A DNA stretch of 64,000 bases. Source: Luteimonas sp. BLCC-B24. GTDB taxonomy: Bacteria; Pseudomonadota; Gammaproteobacteria; Xanthomonadales; Xanthomonadaceae. The notes below the pieces were generated by a model that searched no databases, was not told the DNA's origin, and worked only from the letters and a program-made list of their open reading frames with translations. The stretch lies in NCBI RefSeq assembly GCF_028550595.1, contig NZ_JAQQGN010000002.1:434001-498000 (forward strand). The letters are read 5' to 3'. Below are positions 20,529-31,890 of this stretch, one piece after another. Both the position numbers and the translations under genes were made by a program. Position 1 is the stretch's first letter. Each line of letters opens with the position of its first letter.

Positions 20529-20723
20529 GCGGCTGTACCGTCGGAACAATGCGGCGAGTGTAACGAGCCGCGCCGCGCCCGTGGGTGATGCGGGCGCGGA
20601 TTCGCGTGCCGGCCGGGTCCTCGCGCCTGCGCGCGGGGAAGTGCTGCATCGGAATACAAGGGGATCGCGTCTCTGCACCGCACGCGTCCGGGGCGTCGCG
20701 CCGCCGGGTGCGGTGCCGCGGCG

Positions 20724-21389
20724 TCAGGCGATCGCGGTGCGCCGCCGCTTGGGCAGGTGCGAGCGCAGGAAACTCATCTGGTCGGCCAGGATGCTGCGGT
20801 TGCTGAGGATCAGGTGTTCGATCCAGCTCGGCCGGAACGGTACCGCGAGCAAGGGCATCGAGGCCTGCTGCGGGGTGCGACCGCCCTTGCGCGAGTTGCA
20901 GTGCACGCAGGCCGAGACCACGTTTTCCCAGATGTCGAGACCGCCCTGCGACAGCGGGTCGACGTGATCCCGGGTCAGCAGCTGGCGGCTGAAATGCCGG
21001 CCGCAATAGAGGCACAGCGACTGGTCGCGCGCGAACAGCGCGGTGTTGGTCAACGCGGGCGTGGGGTCGATCGCCGAGGCGCGCACGTGGCTGCGGCCGG
21101 CGATGATCGGATGCAGGTCCATGCGGCTTTGCCGGCCGGTCTCGCGGGACAGGCCGCCGTAGAGCGTGATGCAGGGTTCGCCGAGCGTCCAGGCGACCGC
21201 GCCGCGCGCGTAGAGACAGGCCGCGTCCTGCCAGCTGATCCAGTTCAGGGCGCGCCCGTGCGCGTCGAGTGCGAGCAGGCGGACGCCGTCGCGTCGCGTG
21301 CGTGGGCGGGTGTCGGAGGAGAGGTCGGGAACCGGCGCCGTTGCGGAACCGGTGGGGACGTGGCGGTGAGGCGCGCGATCGGTCTCCAT
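20724..21389 (-). CDS. HNH endonuclease-family protein
   Basis: About 221 residues. The HNH/zinc-finger core is clear: CLYCGRHFSRQLLTRDHVDPLSQGG, then ENVVSACVHCNSRKGGRTP, giving two CxxC pairs plus the His-Asn-His set. A long N-terminal part (LLALDAHGRALNWISWQDAACLYARGAVAW) and a conserved-looking C-terminus (PFRPSWIEHLILSNRSILADQM) flank it. Such stand-alone HNH proteins may nick DNA, but no intron, prophage or restriction partner lies nearby. The start is uncertain: ATG 21389 and ATG 21416 are both possible, with weak ribosome-binding sites. Confidence 0.85.
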   Translation of the reverse strand: METDRAPHRHVPTGSATAPVPDLSSDTRPRTRRDGVRLLALDAHGRALNWISWQDAACLYARGAVAWTLGEPCITLYGGLSRETGRQSRMDLHPIIAGRSHVRASAIDPTPALTNTALFARDQSLCLYCGRHFSRQLLTRDHVDPLSQGGLDIWENVVSACVHCNSRKGGRTPQQASMPLLAVPFRPSWIEHLILSNRSILADQMSFLRSHLPKRRRTAIA

Positions 21390-21531
21390 CGGGGATCGAG
21401 CATATACCCGATCCATGACGGTTTGTGCAATCGGTCTCGTGCCAGCCGGCGCGCGCATGCGGCGAGCGCACCACGTGCCTCCCGCCGCCTGGTGAGGGTC
21501 GGCGGGAGACGCCGTGCCGGCGCGCGGCGCG

Positions 21532-23322
21532 TCAGCTGTCGAAGGCCTCGTCGGCGACCGACAGCAAGGTGGCCGGCCCGCTCTCGATCGCGGCCGCATG
21601 CCCGAGCGTGCGCGGCAGGATGCGCGCGAAATAGAAGCGCGCGGTCTCGCGCTTGCCGGCCTTGAACGTTTCCGAACGCGACGACGCGTCGGCGACCGCC
21701 ACGCTGCGCGCCCACCAGTAGGCGAGGGCGACGTAGCCGGAGAAGAACAGGTAGTCGTGCGCCGCGGCGCCGATTTCTTCCGGATCCGCCGCCGCGCGCT
21801 CGGCGATGGCTGCGGTCAGCTGCTGCCACTGCGCCGCATGCGCGCGCAGCGGGGCGATGAATTCGGCGAGACCCGGCGCGCCGTCGTGCTCGCGGCAGAA
21901 GGCCTCGATCATGCCGAGGAACACGCGCAGCCCGGCGCCCTGCAGCTGCATGGTCTTGCGGCCCATCAGGTCGAGCGCCTGGATGCCGGTGGTGCCTTCG
22001 TACAGCGTGGTGATGCGCGCATCGCGCGCGAGCTGTTCCATGCCGTGCTCGGCGATGTACCCGTGGCCGCCGTAGCACTGCAGCGCGTGATAGGTGCATT
22101 CGTTGCCCCACTCGGTGAGGCAGCCCTTGACGATCGGCGTGAGGAAGCCGAGCAGGTCATCGGCCTGCTTGCGCGCGGCGGGGTCCTGCGCGCGCTCGGC
22201 GCTGTCGACCAGCGAGCCCGCGTGGTAGGCCAGCAGCCGGCCGCCTTCGGTCAGCGCCTTGCAGGTCAGCAGCATGCGCCGCACGTCGGGCTGGACGATG
22301 ATCGGATCGGCCGGCTTCGACGGCAGCTTGGCGCCCGACAGCGCGCGCGACTGCAACCGCTCGCGCGCGTAGCGCAGTGCGTTCTCGTAGGCGCGGGTGG
22401 CGAGGCCGAGGCCCTGCACGCCGACGCCGAGCCGCGCGGTGTTCATCATCGTAAACATCGCCATCAGGCCCTTGTGCGGCTGGCCCACGAGATAGCCCTC
22501 GGCGCCGTCGAAGTTCATCACGCAGGTCGCCGAGCCGTGGATGCCCATCTTGTGTTCGACCGCGCCGCAGCGCACCGCGTTGCGCTCCCCGAGCGTGCCG
22601 TCGCGGGCCACGCGCACTTTGGGCACGACGAACAGCGAGATGCCGCGGCTGCCCTCCGGTGCGTCCGGCAGGCGGGCGAGGACGAGGTGCACGATGTTGT
22701 CGGTGAGATCGTGCTCGCCGGCGGTGATGAAGATCTTGGTGCCGGTGATCGCGTAGCGGTCGTCACCGAGCGGTTCGGCGCGGGTCTTGAGCAGGCCGAG
22801 ATCGGTGCCGCACTGCGGCTCGGTGAGGCACATGGTGCCGGTCCAGGTGCCGGCGATCAGCGGCTTGAGGAAGACCTCCTTCTGCCAGGCCTCGCCGTGA
22901 TGATGCAGCGCGTTGACCGCGCCGTGCGACAGCAGCGGAAAGTTGCTCCAGGCGAGGTTCGCCGCGTCGATCATCTCTTCCAGGCAGATGCCCACCGCAT
23001 GCGGCATGTTCATGCCGCCGAATTCGGCGGGCGCGCTCATGCCGGTCCAGCCGCCGTCGGCGAACTGGTCGTAGGCGGCCTTGAAGCCGTCGGGCGTGGT
23101 GACCGCGCCGGTGGCCTTGTCGAAACGCACGCCCTGTTCGTCGCCGATGCGATTGAGCGGGGCGAGCACGGTTTCGCACATGCGTGCGCATTCGTCGAGC
23201 ACGGCATCGACGGTCTCGCGGTTGGCGTCTTCGAAGCCGAGCGATGCGAACAGCGGCGTGACCTGCAGCACGTCGTGCAGGGCGAAGCGGATGTCGTTCA
23301 ACGGGGCGGTGTAGGTGCTCAT
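21532..23322 (-). CDS. acyl-CoA dehydrogenase, long form with C-terminal extension
   Basis: 596 residues. An N-terminal extension (MSTYTAPLNDIRFALHDVLQ) precedes the flavin-binding core (WTGTMCLTEPQCGTDLGLLKTRA, YAITGTKIFITAGEHDLTDN). The catalytic glutamate lies in LYEGTTGIQALDLMGRK, and about 120 further residues follow, as in the PF12806-type group. It oxidises acyl-CoA thioesters at C2-C3 and passes electrons to ETF. Chain length is not predictable. A small lipoprotein gene lies upstream on the same strand; no other beta-oxidation gene is present here. Confidence 0.93.
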   Translation of the reverse strand: MSTYTAPLNDIRFALHDVLQVTPLFASLGFEDANRETVDAVLDECARMCETVLAPLNRIGDEQGVRFDKATGAVTTPDGFKAAYDQFADGGWTGMSAPAEFGGMNMPHAVGICLEEMIDAANLAWSNFPLLSHGAVNALHHHGEAWQKEVFLKPLIAGTWTGTMCLTEPQCGTDLGLLKTRAEPLGDDRYAITGTKIFITAGEHDLTDNIVHLVLARLPDAPEGSRGISLFVVPKVRVARDGTLGERNAVRCGAVEHKMGIHGSATCVMNFDGAEGYLVGQPHKGLMAMFTMMNTARLGVGVQGLGLATRAYENALRYARERLQSRALSGAKLPSKPADPIIVQPDVRRMLLTCKALTEGGRLLAYHAGSLVDSAERAQDPAARKQADDLLGFLTPIVKGCLTEWGNECTYHALQCYGGHGYIAEHGMEQLARDARITTLYEGTTGIQALDLMGRKTMQLQGAGLRVFLGMIEAFCREHDGAPGLAEFIAPLRAHAAQWQQLTAAIAERAAADPEEIGAAAHDYLFFSGYVALAYWWARSVAVADASSRSETFKAGKRETARFYFARILPRTLGHAAAIESGPATLLSVADEAFDS

Positions 23323-23396
23323 GGGGTCGGCTCGTGGTCGGTGCGCGCGGCGATGTGCGCGGCGCGGAATGAATCGGAAACGATGGCGTCAGGGAA

Positions 23397-23870
23397 TCAG
23401 CGCATCACGCCGGGCAGGCCCGGCACCGGGCTCAATACGCTCGCGCGCCGGATGCGGTAGTCGCGTGCGCTGCCGCGGTCTTCGGGTGCGGCGCGCAGGG
23501 TGCCCTCGATGCGGTAGGCGAGCGTGCGGCCACCCGCCAGGGCGTCGGCCGCATGCAGGCGGGCCTGCGCGGAGGGCGTCAGCGTCAGCGTCAGCACGTC
23601 GGCCGATTCCGAGCCGATGGTCATCGGCGCGGTCGAACTCAGCGTGCCGGCGGATTCGTCGGCGATCTGCAAGTCGAGTTGCACCGAATCGAAGCGCATC
23701 GGAATGCTGCTGTAGTTCTGCACACGCAGATCGACGGACCAGCTGCCGTCGGCGGCGACCGTGAGCTGCTGCAGGCTGGCCGCCGGTTCGGAGACGCGTC
23801 GCTGGCCGGTCGCGCAGGCGGCGAGCGCGCAGGTCACCAGCAGGATCGTCAGCAGCTTCCACGGCTTCAT
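23397..23870 (-). CDS. small outer-membrane-type lipoprotein, LEA14/WHy-like beta domain
   Basis: 157 residues with a canonical lipobox, LAAC (signal MKPWKLLTILLVTCALAAC). The mature part alternates hydrophobic and polar residues as in a single beta sandwich (SWSVDLRVQNYSSIPMRFDS, VQLDLQIADESAGT). This resembles the WHy/LEA14 desiccation-related fold found in many proteobacterial lipoproteins. The role is unknown. The downstream acyl-CoA dehydrogenase begins 74 nt later; linkage may be incidental. Confidence 0.85.
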   Translation of the reverse strand: MKPWKLLTILLVTCALAACATGQRRVSEPAASLQQLTVAADGSWSVDLRVQNYSSIPMRFDSVQLDLQIADESAGTLSSTAPMTIGSESADVLTLTLTPSAQARLHAADALAGGRTLAYRIEGTLRAAPEDRGSARDYRIRRASVLSPVPGLPGVMR

Positions 23871-23971
23871 CGCAGGCTCCGTCGTCGTTGGGCGGACGCC
23901 GATGTTAGCGCGTCGCCGGCGGCGCCCGCGGTGTCGACGGGCGGTCTCCGCACGCGTGCGGTCGACAATGG

Positions 23972-24000
23972 TTGCCGTCTGCTCATTCGCCCCGTATCAT
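23972..24000 (+). promoter_or_regulatory. promoter of tRNA-Phe
   Basis: TTGCCG (23972-23977) and TATCAT (23995-24000) are 17 bp apart, placing transcription start just before the tRNA at 24015. Confidence 0.65.
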
Positions 24001-24014
24001 GCGCCTCCCGCAGT

Positions 24015-24090
24015 GGCCGGGTAGCTCAGTTGGTAGAGCAGGGGATTGAAAATCCCCGTGTCGGGGGTTCGATTCCCTCCCCGGCCACCA
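24015..24090 (+). tRNA. tRNA-Phe (GAA)
   Basis: 76 nt with encoded CCA. The acceptor stem GGCCGGG/CCCGGCC is perfect, the anticodon stem is GGGGA/TCCCC around loop TTGAAAA (anticodon GAA), and the T arm carries GGTTCGATTCC. It has its own promoter and terminator and is monocistronic. Confidence 0.97.
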
Positions 24091-24107
24091 TTGCGACAAG
24101 GTTCGAC

Positions 24108-24139
24108 GAGGCCCGCAGCGATGCGGGCCTCTTTTTTTT
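24108..24139 (+). terminator. intrinsic terminator of tRNA-Phe
   Basis: GAGGCCCGC pairs with GCGGGCCTC (9 bp, loop AGCGAT), followed by eight T (24132-24139). Confidence 0.9.
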
Positions 24140-24213
24140 GATCCACGTGCCGCGCGGTGGCCGGAGGTGCGGGCTATCATCGCGCCGCGCCATCCGGGCG
24201 CCGGAGCTCCGCC

Positions 24214-25479
24214 GTGCCGACCGCCCAACTGTCCGTCTATTTCTTTCTCCAAGTCGCGGTGATCCTGCTGGTCTGCCGACTCGTCGGGCGGCTGGCGCAG
24301 CGGCTGGGGCAGCCCCAGGTGGTGGGCGAGATGATCGCCGGCGTCACGCTCGGCCCGTCGCTGTTCGGCTGGCTGCTGCCGGACCTGCAGGCGGCGCTGT
24401 TTCCGGCGCAGACGCTGGACACGCTGTACGTGTTCGCGCAGTTCGGCGTCGGCTTCTACATGTTCCTGGTGGGCACCGAGTTCCGCGGCGACCATTTCCG
24501 CAGCCGTGCACGGGGCGCCTTCATGGTGTCGGTGGCGGGCATCGCGGTGCCCTTCGCGCTGGCGTTTCTGATCACGCCGTGGCTGATCGGGATGCCGAAC
24601 CTGTTCTCGGACACGATCAAGATGTCCGATGCGGCCCTGTTTCTCGGCGCGGCGATCGCGATCACGGCGTTTCCGATGCTCGCGCGCATCATCCACGAGC
24701 GCGGCCTGTCGGGCACGCCGATGGGCACGCTGGCGCTGACCGCGGGCGCGGTCGATGATGCGGCGGCCTGGTGCATTCTCGCCGTGGTGCTGGCGAGCTT
24801 CGGCGGCAGCTGGGACAGCGCCTGGCTCGCGATCGGCGGCGGCGTCGCCTATGCGGTGTTCATGCTGACCATCGGGCGCCGGATGCTGCGGCGCCTCGCC
24901 GACACCGTGCGTCCGGACGCGCCGCTCGGTTCGACGACGCTGGCCGTGGTGCTGATCCTGTTCTGCCTGAGCGCCTGGACGATGGACGCGGTCGGCATTC
25001 ACGCGGTGTTCGGCGGCTTCCTGCTCGGTGCCTGCATGCCCAAGGGCGCGCTGGTGGAGAAGCTGCGCGCGATGCTGCAGCCCTTCGTCGTGGTGTTCTT
25101 CCTGCCGATGTTCTTCACGTTCTCCGGCTTGAAGACCAATCTCGGCATGGTGTTCGAACCGCAGATGCTGCTCGCCGCCGGTGCGATCCTGCTGGCGTCG
25201 TTCGCCGGGAAGGGGCTGGCCTGCTGGGGCGCGGCACGGCTCGCGGGTGAGAGCCCACGCGACGCCCAGGCGATCGGCGCGCTGATGAACGCACGCGGGT
25301 TGATGGAGCTGATCCTGATCAACATCGGTCTGCAGGCCGGCGTGATCAAGCCGGGCCTGTTCTCGATCCTGGTGCTGATGGCGATCGTGACCACGCTGAT
25401 GGCGACGCCGCTGTTCAACTGGATCATGCGACGGCGCGCCGGGCCTGCGGGCGTCGGCACGCCGTCCAGCGCGAGTTAG
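24214..25479 (+). CDS. cation:proton antiporter, CPA2 family (KefB/NapA-like membrane domain)
   Basis: 421 residues with about 12 membrane segments. The N-terminus holds VVGEMIAGVTLGPSLFGW, typical of the family. AGAVDDAAAWCILAVV carries the paired Asp of the transport site, and GFLLGACMPKG and LMNARGLMELILINIG follow the CPA2 pattern. It ends after the membrane domain, without a TrkA-N/RCK regulatory domain. It exchanges Na+ or K+ for H+ at the inner membrane. GTG 24214, with GGAG eight nt upstream, is the likely start; the frame stays open upstream without conserved sequence. Confidence 0.9.
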   Translation: MPTAQLSVYFFLQVAVILLVCRLVGRLAQRLGQPQVVGEMIAGVTLGPSLFGWLLPDLQAALFPAQTLDTLYVFAQFGVGFYMFLVGTEFRGDHFRSRARGAFMVSVAGIAVPFALAFLITPWLIGMPNLFSDTIKMSDAALFLGAAIAITAFPMLARIIHERGLSGTPMGTLALTAGAVDDAAAWCILAVVLASFGGSWDSAWLAIGGGVAYAVFMLTIGRRMLRRLADTVRPDAPLGSTTLAVVLILFCLSAWTMDAVGIHAVFGGFLLGACMPKGALVEKLRAMLQPFVVVFFLPMFFTFSGLKTNLGMVFEPQMLLAAGAILLASFAGKGLACWGAARLAGESPRDAQAIGALMNARGLMELILINIGLQAGVIKPGLFSILVLMAIVTTLMATPLFNWIMRRRAGPAGVGTPSSAS

Positions 25480-25566
25480 CGCGCCGGGCGTCCGGCTCGC
25501 CCGGCCTTCATCGGGGGGCGCGCATCATCGCGCTCGACCCGCATGCGCGCTGCGCAGGAGTGCACG

Positions 25567-26067
25567 ATGTCCGCTTCCACTGGAGTGCCGACCCGACCCT
25601 TGCTCGTTCGTCGTGTCGCCGCGATTCTCGCGGCCGCGGCTGTGCTCGCCGGCTGCGCCAGCCAGCGGCTGTCGGATGCCGACCGCTACGCGCTGTATGC
25701 GCAGCACGCCGGTGCCGAAGTCGACCACTTCCGTTATCTCGGCCGGATCAACGGCTGGACGCCGCTGGGCGACAGCGCGCTCGCGGTGTGGACACGGCCG
25801 GGCGAGGCCTGGTTGCTGGACCTCAGCGGCCCCTGTCAGGACCTGGAGTACACGCCCGCGATCGGGTTGACCAGCACGATGAGCCGGGTCAGCGCGCGCT
25901 TCGACCGGGTGCTGGTGCGCAGTCGCAGTTCGATCAACATCCCATGCCACATCCGCCGGATCCGTCCGCTGGATGTCGCGGCGATCCGCGAGGCGCAGCG
26001 CCGCAATCCCGAGGATGCGCCGTCGATGGACGAGCCTTCAGATCAGCTTCCGGATTCGGGCACGTAA
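25567..26067 (+). CDS. DUF6491-type small lipoprotein
   Basis: 166 residues. The signal ends in a good lipobox, LAGC ([16 protein letters not shown]). The mature domain shows the DUF6491 pattern: [22 protein letters not shown], then [20 protein letters not shown], and a C-terminal [12 protein letters not shown]. Two cysteines (in GPCQ and PCHI) may form a disulfide in the periplasm. Function is unknown; the family is common in Xanthomonadaceae. ATG 25567 follows CAGGAG at 6 nt; another in-frame ATG at 25543 is less well placed. Its 3' end overlaps the converging yggX by 25 nt. Confidence 0.85.
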   Translation: MSASTGVPTRPLLVRRVAAILAAAAVLAGCASQRLSDADRYALYAQHAGAEVDHFRYLGRINGWTPLGDSALAVWTRPGEAWLLDLSGPCQDLEYTPAIGLTSTMSRVSARFDRVLVRSRSSINIPCHIRRIRPLDVAAIREAQRRNPEDAPSMDEPSDQLPDSGT

Positions 26068-26318
26068 CCGGCGACGGTGCCGGTCTGGCGTTCGAACAGG
26101 TACTTGCGCATCTCCTCTTCGAGAAACGCGCGGTGCTTGGGGTCGAGCGGCGAGAGCCGGTTCTCGTTGATCAGCATGGTCTGGTGCGCCAGCCACCTCG
26201 CCCAGGCCGGCTTGCCGATCTCGGCGAAGACCTGCTTGCCGAGCGCGCCCGGCCAGGGCACGAAATCCAGGCCGTCGGTTTCGATCTGGTCGTGAACGCA
26301 GTACACGCGTCGGCTCAT
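26043..26318 (-). CDS. yggX: Fe(2+)-trafficking protein YggX
   Basis: 91 residues. [20 protein letters not shown], with its single N-terminal Cys, then [38 protein letters not shown] matches YggX closely. It helps iron handling and protects Fe-S clusters from oxidation. It begins 1 nt after the mutY stop with GGAGGA upstream. The mutY-yggX pairing is conserved in gammaproteobacteria; MutY itself needs an Fe-S cluster. Confidence 0.95.
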   Translation of the reverse strand: MSRRVYCVHDQIETDGLDFVPWPGALGKQVFAEIGKPAWARWLAHQTMLINENRLSPLDPKHRAFLEEEMRKYLFERQTGTVAGYVPESGS

Positions 26319-26319
26319 C

Positions 26320-27390
26320 TCAGTCCTCCAGGGCGACGCGCGGCGCGAGCAGCAGCGTGCGGATCGGGGCGGGAATGCCGAGGGTCGCGAGATCGTCGCG
26401 GGCCACCCAGCGCAGCGTGTCATTGTCGCGCACGCCGCGACCCGGGGCGAGACCGGGCCAGTGCAGCGGATGCAGACGCAGGCGGTAATGGCTGAAACCA
26501 TGCTGCACCGGCGCGAGCCGCGCGGGCGTATCGAACTCCACCGGGTCGATCAGGCCGGCCGCATGGCCCCGCAGCCAGTGCGCGGGATCGTCGCCGACAT
26601 CGAGCTGCGGCAGGGACCACAGCTGGGCCCAGACACCGGTCGGCGGGCGGCGCTGCAGCAGTACGCGGCCATCGCGGCTCTCGAGCAGCAGCAGCACGGC
26701 CTCGCGCTCGGGCAGCACCTTGCTCGGCCGCGGCGTGGGCAGCTCCTCGACGCGGCCCTGCACGAAGGCCGCGCAGTCGGCGCGCACCGGGCACAGCAGG
26801 CAGGCGGGGCTGTGACGCGTGCACAAGGTGGCGCCGAAATCCATCTGCGCCTGGGTGTAGTCGGCCATGCGCGTGTGTGGCAGCAGCGCGTCGGCGATCG
26901 ACCACAAGGTCTTCTCGACCTTCGGCAGCCCGGGCCAGCCGTCGACGGCATGGCGCCGGGCGAGCACACGCTTGACGTTGCCGTCGAGGATCGGCGCGCG
27001 GTCACCCCAGGCCTGCGACAGGATCGCGCCGGCGGTGCTGCGACCGATGCCGGGCAGGGCGACCAGCGCATCAAGGTCGCGCGGCAGATCGCCGCCGTGT
27101 ACCGCCACGCAGCGCTGCGCCGCCGCTTGCAGGTTGCGCGCGCGGGCGTAGTAGCCCAGTCCCGACCACAGCGCGAGCACGTCGTCGGGCGGGGCAGCGG
27201 CGAGCGCGCGCACATCGGGCAGCGCGGCGACGAAGCGCTCGAAATAGGGAATCACCACGCGCACCTGGGTCTGCTGCAGCATGATTTCCGACAGCCACAC
27301 CCGGTAGGGCGTGCGCGGATGCTGCCAAGGCAGGTCGTGGCGGCCGTGGACATCGAACCAGGCCAGCAGGCGTTCGGCGTAATCGTTCAT
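26320..27390 (-). CDS. mutY: adenine DNA glycosylase
   Basis: 356 residues. The N-terminal HhH-GPD domain contains [21 protein letters not shown] and [14 protein letters not shown], followed by [11 protein letters not shown]. The 4Fe-4S cluster loop C-x6-C-x2-C-x5-C is complete ([17 protein letters not shown]). A C-terminal NUDIX-like domain recognises 8-oxoguanine. It removes adenine mispaired with 8-oxoG. ATG 27390 lies within the last codons of the upstream asmA-like gene (4-nt overlap), indicating one operon with ftsY and yggX. Confidence 0.96.
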   Translation of the reverse strand: MNDYAERLLAWFDVHGRHDLPWQHPRTPYRVWLSEIMLQQTQVRVVIPYFERFVAALPDVRALAAAPPDDVLALWSGLGYYARARNLQAAAQRCVAVHGGDLPRDLDALVALPGIGRSTAGAILSQAWGDRAPILDGNVKRVLARRHAVDGWPGLPKVEKTLWSIADALLPHTRMADYTQAQMDFGATLCTRHSPACLLCPVRADCAAFVQGRVEELPTPRPSKVLPEREAVLLLLESRDGRVLLQRRPPTGVWAQLWSLPQLDVGDDPAHWLRGHAAGLIDPVEFDTPARLAPVQHGFSHYRLRLHPLHWPGLAPGRGVRDNDTLRWVARDDLATLGIPAPIRTLLLAPRVALED

Positions 27391-28660
27391 TCGTCGCTGC
27401 CGTCGTCGAACTCGATCTGCAGGTCTTCGAGCATCGTGCCGGGGAGTGCGACGCGCGGCGCGGTCAGGCGGCCCTGCAGTGGCGGCACCGGGCTGCCGGT
27501 GTCGATCGCGTCGAGCCACTGCAGCACCGCGGGCACGCGCGCGTGGCCGTCGAAGCGTGCGCCGGCGTGTTCGACGCGCAGGGCCAGCGGCGCATCGAGT
27601 GCGCGCGGGCCGGCGTAACGCAGCGCGAAGGGCATCGGGGATCCGCTGTCGCCGAGCGGGGCCGGCAGCGCGGGCCAGGCCTCGGGCCAGCGCGCGATGC
27701 GGCCGTCGAGCGCGAGCTGCAGCGCGTCGTCGACGACCAGGCGGCCGCCTGCCGCCAGCGTCGGCACCGGCCCCTCGGCCCGCGTCGCGATGCCGACCGG
27801 TGCGAGTTCGAACCGACCCGCATCGACGGCCAACCGGCCTTGCAGGCCGAACGCGAACGGAAGGCTGGTCGCGCGTGCGCGCCAGTGTGCATCGGCGGCG
27901 AGGCGCACCGGTGCGAGGTGCAGGCCCGGCGCTGCGGGCTCGATGCGCGTGGCGTCGAACTGCAGCCGGGTGTCGAGCCGGCCCGACGGCAGGCGCAGGG
28001 TCACGCTGCCGTTCGCGTCCAGCGTGCGCAGCTCGACCAGGCGATCGGCCCGCACGCGCAACTGGAACGGTGCGCTCACGGCGGCGCTGACCGCCGTCCC
28101 GGCCACGCGCGCATCGACGGCGCGGTCCGGGTGCAAGGCGGGCAGTTCGAGCATCAGCGCCTCGATCCGCCAGCCGTCGGCGTCGACGACGCCGTTACGG
28201 ATGCGCAGGCCGTCGGTGAACGGCGGCACGCGGCCATCGCCGGGCGGCCGCGCATCGAGCCAGCGCAACAGGGCGGGCAGGTGCACGCTGGGGGCGTCGA
28301 GTTCGATCCGCGCGATCTCGAGCTCGGCGCCGCGGCTTCGGATCGTCGACCACGGCAGCGAGACCAGTACGCGATCTGCGCGCAACAGCGGCGTGGTCTC
28401 GCCGGGCATGCGGGCGACGACGTTGCGGACTTCGAGCTGCGGCGTGCCGCGCAGGCGGTAGTCGACGGTGCCGTCGAACGTGAGCTCGAGGCCGAGCGCC
28501 GGTCCTAGGCGCTCGAGCACCAGATGCAGTGCGCGTTCGGGCGGCAACAGCACGCGGACCGACAGCGCCAGCCCGAGGCCGGCGGCGACGAGCACCGCCA
28601 GCAGGAACAGCCAGCGCCGACGGCGCGGCGCCGGCGCCCCGGGCGCCGGTGCCGGCGTGC

Positions 28661-28664
<4 letters not shown>
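27387..28664 (-). CDS. AsmA-family envelope protein
   Basis: 425 residues. One N-terminal membrane segment (RRWLFLLAVLVAAGLGLALSV) is followed by a long beta-rich periplasmic region with the AsmA opening (LELTFDGTVDYRLRGTPQLEVRNV) and many short 'LRI-NG-V' repeats. AsmA-like proteins form inner-membrane-anchored grooves thought to move phospholipids to the outer membrane or to control its assembly. It is shorter than classical AsmA (about 600 residues). It overlaps ftsY upstream and mutY downstream by 4 nt each, so all are translated from one message. Confidence 0.8.
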
Positions 28665-29884
<1,220 letters not shown>

Positions 29885-29965
29885 GCGGCGGTCGGAACGG
29901 GGATGGGGGAGAATGGCGCGCATGGTATCACCCGCCTTTCAGCCGCCCTGTGGGGGCGCACGCGC

Positions 29966-30562
29966 TTGAATACGTCACGCAATCGGCCGCCGCGGACCGA
30001 CCGCAACGCCGGTCCCGGGCGGGTGCGCATCGTCGGTGGCCGCTGGCGCGGCACGCGTCTGGACGTGCCCGATGTGCCGGGTCTGCGGCCGACGTCGGAC
30101 CGCGTGCGCGAGACCCTGTTCAACTGGCTGCAGCCGGCGCTGCCGGGCGCGCGCGTGCTCGATCTGTTCGCCGGCACCGGTGCGCTGGGGCTGGAGGCGG
30201 TCTCGCGCGGCGCGGCCCACGCGCTGCTGGTCGAGCGCGATGCGGGGCTCGCGGCCGCGCTGACGGCGACGGTGTCGCGGCTGTCCGCCGGCGACGCGGT
30301 GCAGGTCCGGCGCGGCGAGGCGGTCGCGACGGCCTCGGCCTTGCCGGCCGGCAGCGTCGACATCGCGTTCGTCGATCCCCCGTTCGCGCTCGATCTGTGG
30401 ACGCCGGCGCTGGCCGCGCTCGAACCCGCGTTCGCGGCCGACGCCTGGCTGTATCTGGAATCGCCCTCCGCGCGCCCCGCGCAGCTGGGCGCCCGGTGGC
30501 GGTTGCACCGCGAACTGGCCACCCGCGATGCGCACTGCGCACTGTTCCGCCGCGCCGGCTGA
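29966..30562 (+). CDS. rsmD: 16S rRNA m2G966 methyltransferase, TTG start
   Basis: 198 residues. GRVRIVGGRWRGTRLDVPDV, PTSDRVRETLFNWL, SAM-binding DLFAGTGALGLEAVSRGA and the catalytic DPPF motif (FVDPPFALDLW) are all present. It methylates G966 of 16S rRNA in the assembled 30S particle. No ATG lies near the conserved N-terminus; TTG 29966 (NTSRNRPPRTDR) is the best candidate. coaD follows 63 bp downstream, as in many gammaproteobacteria. Confidence 0.9.
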   Translation: MNTSRNRPPRTDRNAGPGRVRIVGGRWRGTRLDVPDVPGLRPTSDRVRETLFNWLQPALPGARVLDLFAGTGALGLEAVSRGAAHALLVERDAGLAAALTATVSRLSAGDAVQVRRGEAVATASALPAGSVDIAFVDPPFALDLWTPALAALEPAFAADAWLYLESPSARPAQLGARWRLHRELATRDAHCALFRRAG

Positions 30563-31120
<558 letters not shown>

Positions 31121-31166
31121 CGTTGTCCATCCACGCCACACGACAGAAAACACGAGAGGGAATCCC

Positions 31167-31739
31167 ATGAAGTCCATCAACCGCGCGCTGCTCATCGCCT
31201 GCCTGGTCCTGCCGGTCCTGGCTTGCAGCAAGGACGAGCCCGCGCCGCAAGCCCAGGCCGCGCCGGTCACCGCGCCGCAGAACGACGACCGCGCCGCCTG
31301 GAACGCGTATCTCAACGATGTCGCCAACCGGAACATGGACGGCATCAACAATTCGCCCTACGTCTACCTGGTGCCGCCGGCCCCGGCCGGTGCCCCGGCC
31401 AGCGAACCCGCGCCGGCCGAAGCCGGTGCGGACGCGGCTGCGAATGCCGACGCCGCCCCCGAGCTGTCGGCGCCGGTCGATGGCGACTACGAGCGTCTGC
31501 TCGAGAAGGCCAAGACCGACGTCTCGCGCGGCATCGTCCGCGGCAACCTGCTGATGTTCGCCGGCCTGGATTCGGCGCGCACCGCCAATCTCACCGTCGC
31601 CGCGTTCGAAGGCGTGGAGCCGAACACCATGCGCGGCGTGCGCGTCGTGTTCATCGGCGCTGCCGCCGATGCCGAGCGCGTCAAGGCGGCCGTGGAGCCG
31701 GCCGGCGTCGAATACGTGTTCGTCGACACCGCGCAGTAA
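31167..31739 (+). CDS. uncharacterised lipoprotein
   Basis: 190 residues with a lipobox VLAC (MKSINRALLIACLVLPVLAC). An Ala/Pro-rich stretch (residues about 72-105) separates two parts. The first contains RAAWNAYLNDVANRNMDGINNSPYVYLVPP, and the last 85 residues look like a small alpha/beta domain (VSRGIVRGNLLMFAGLDSART, GVRVVFIGAAADAERVKAAV). I know no function; similar lipoproteins occur after coaD in xanthomonads. A 12-bp stem hairpin follows it. Confidence 0.8.
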   Translation: MKSINRALLIACLVLPVLACSKDEPAPQAQAAPVTAPQNDDRAAWNAYLNDVANRNMDGINNSPYVYLVPPAPAGAPASEPAPAEAGADAAANADAAPELSAPVDGDYERLLEKAKTDVSRGIVRGNLLMFAGLDSARTANLTVAAFEGVEPNTMRGVRVVFIGAAADAERVKAAVEPAGVEYVFVDTAQ

Positions 31740-31777
31740 TCCGCCGTACCGGCCGGCCCTGCCGGCCGTGCATTCCG

Positions 31778-31805
31778 CCGCCGCCGTGCCTGCGCACGGC
31801 GGCGG
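31778..31805 (+). terminator. strong GC hairpin after the lipoprotein gene
   Basis: CCGCCGCCGTGC pairs with GCACGGCGGCGG (12 bp, loop CTGC), followed by TCTGCGTT, only weakly T-rich. Confidence 0.5.
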
Positions 31806-31890
31806 TCTGCGTTCAGGCCCGGCGCGGCGTTGCGGCACGCGGTTCCATCCATGGAACGCCGCGCCCGCGGCCAGTCACTACAATGGCCGC

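Noticed and set aside
17556..20588. Plus-strand open frame of about 1,010 codons
   Set aside because: It runs antisense to dxs and the gene upstream; its translation is the low-complexity His/Arg/Gln-rich type produced opposite GC-rich codons and shows no family motif.
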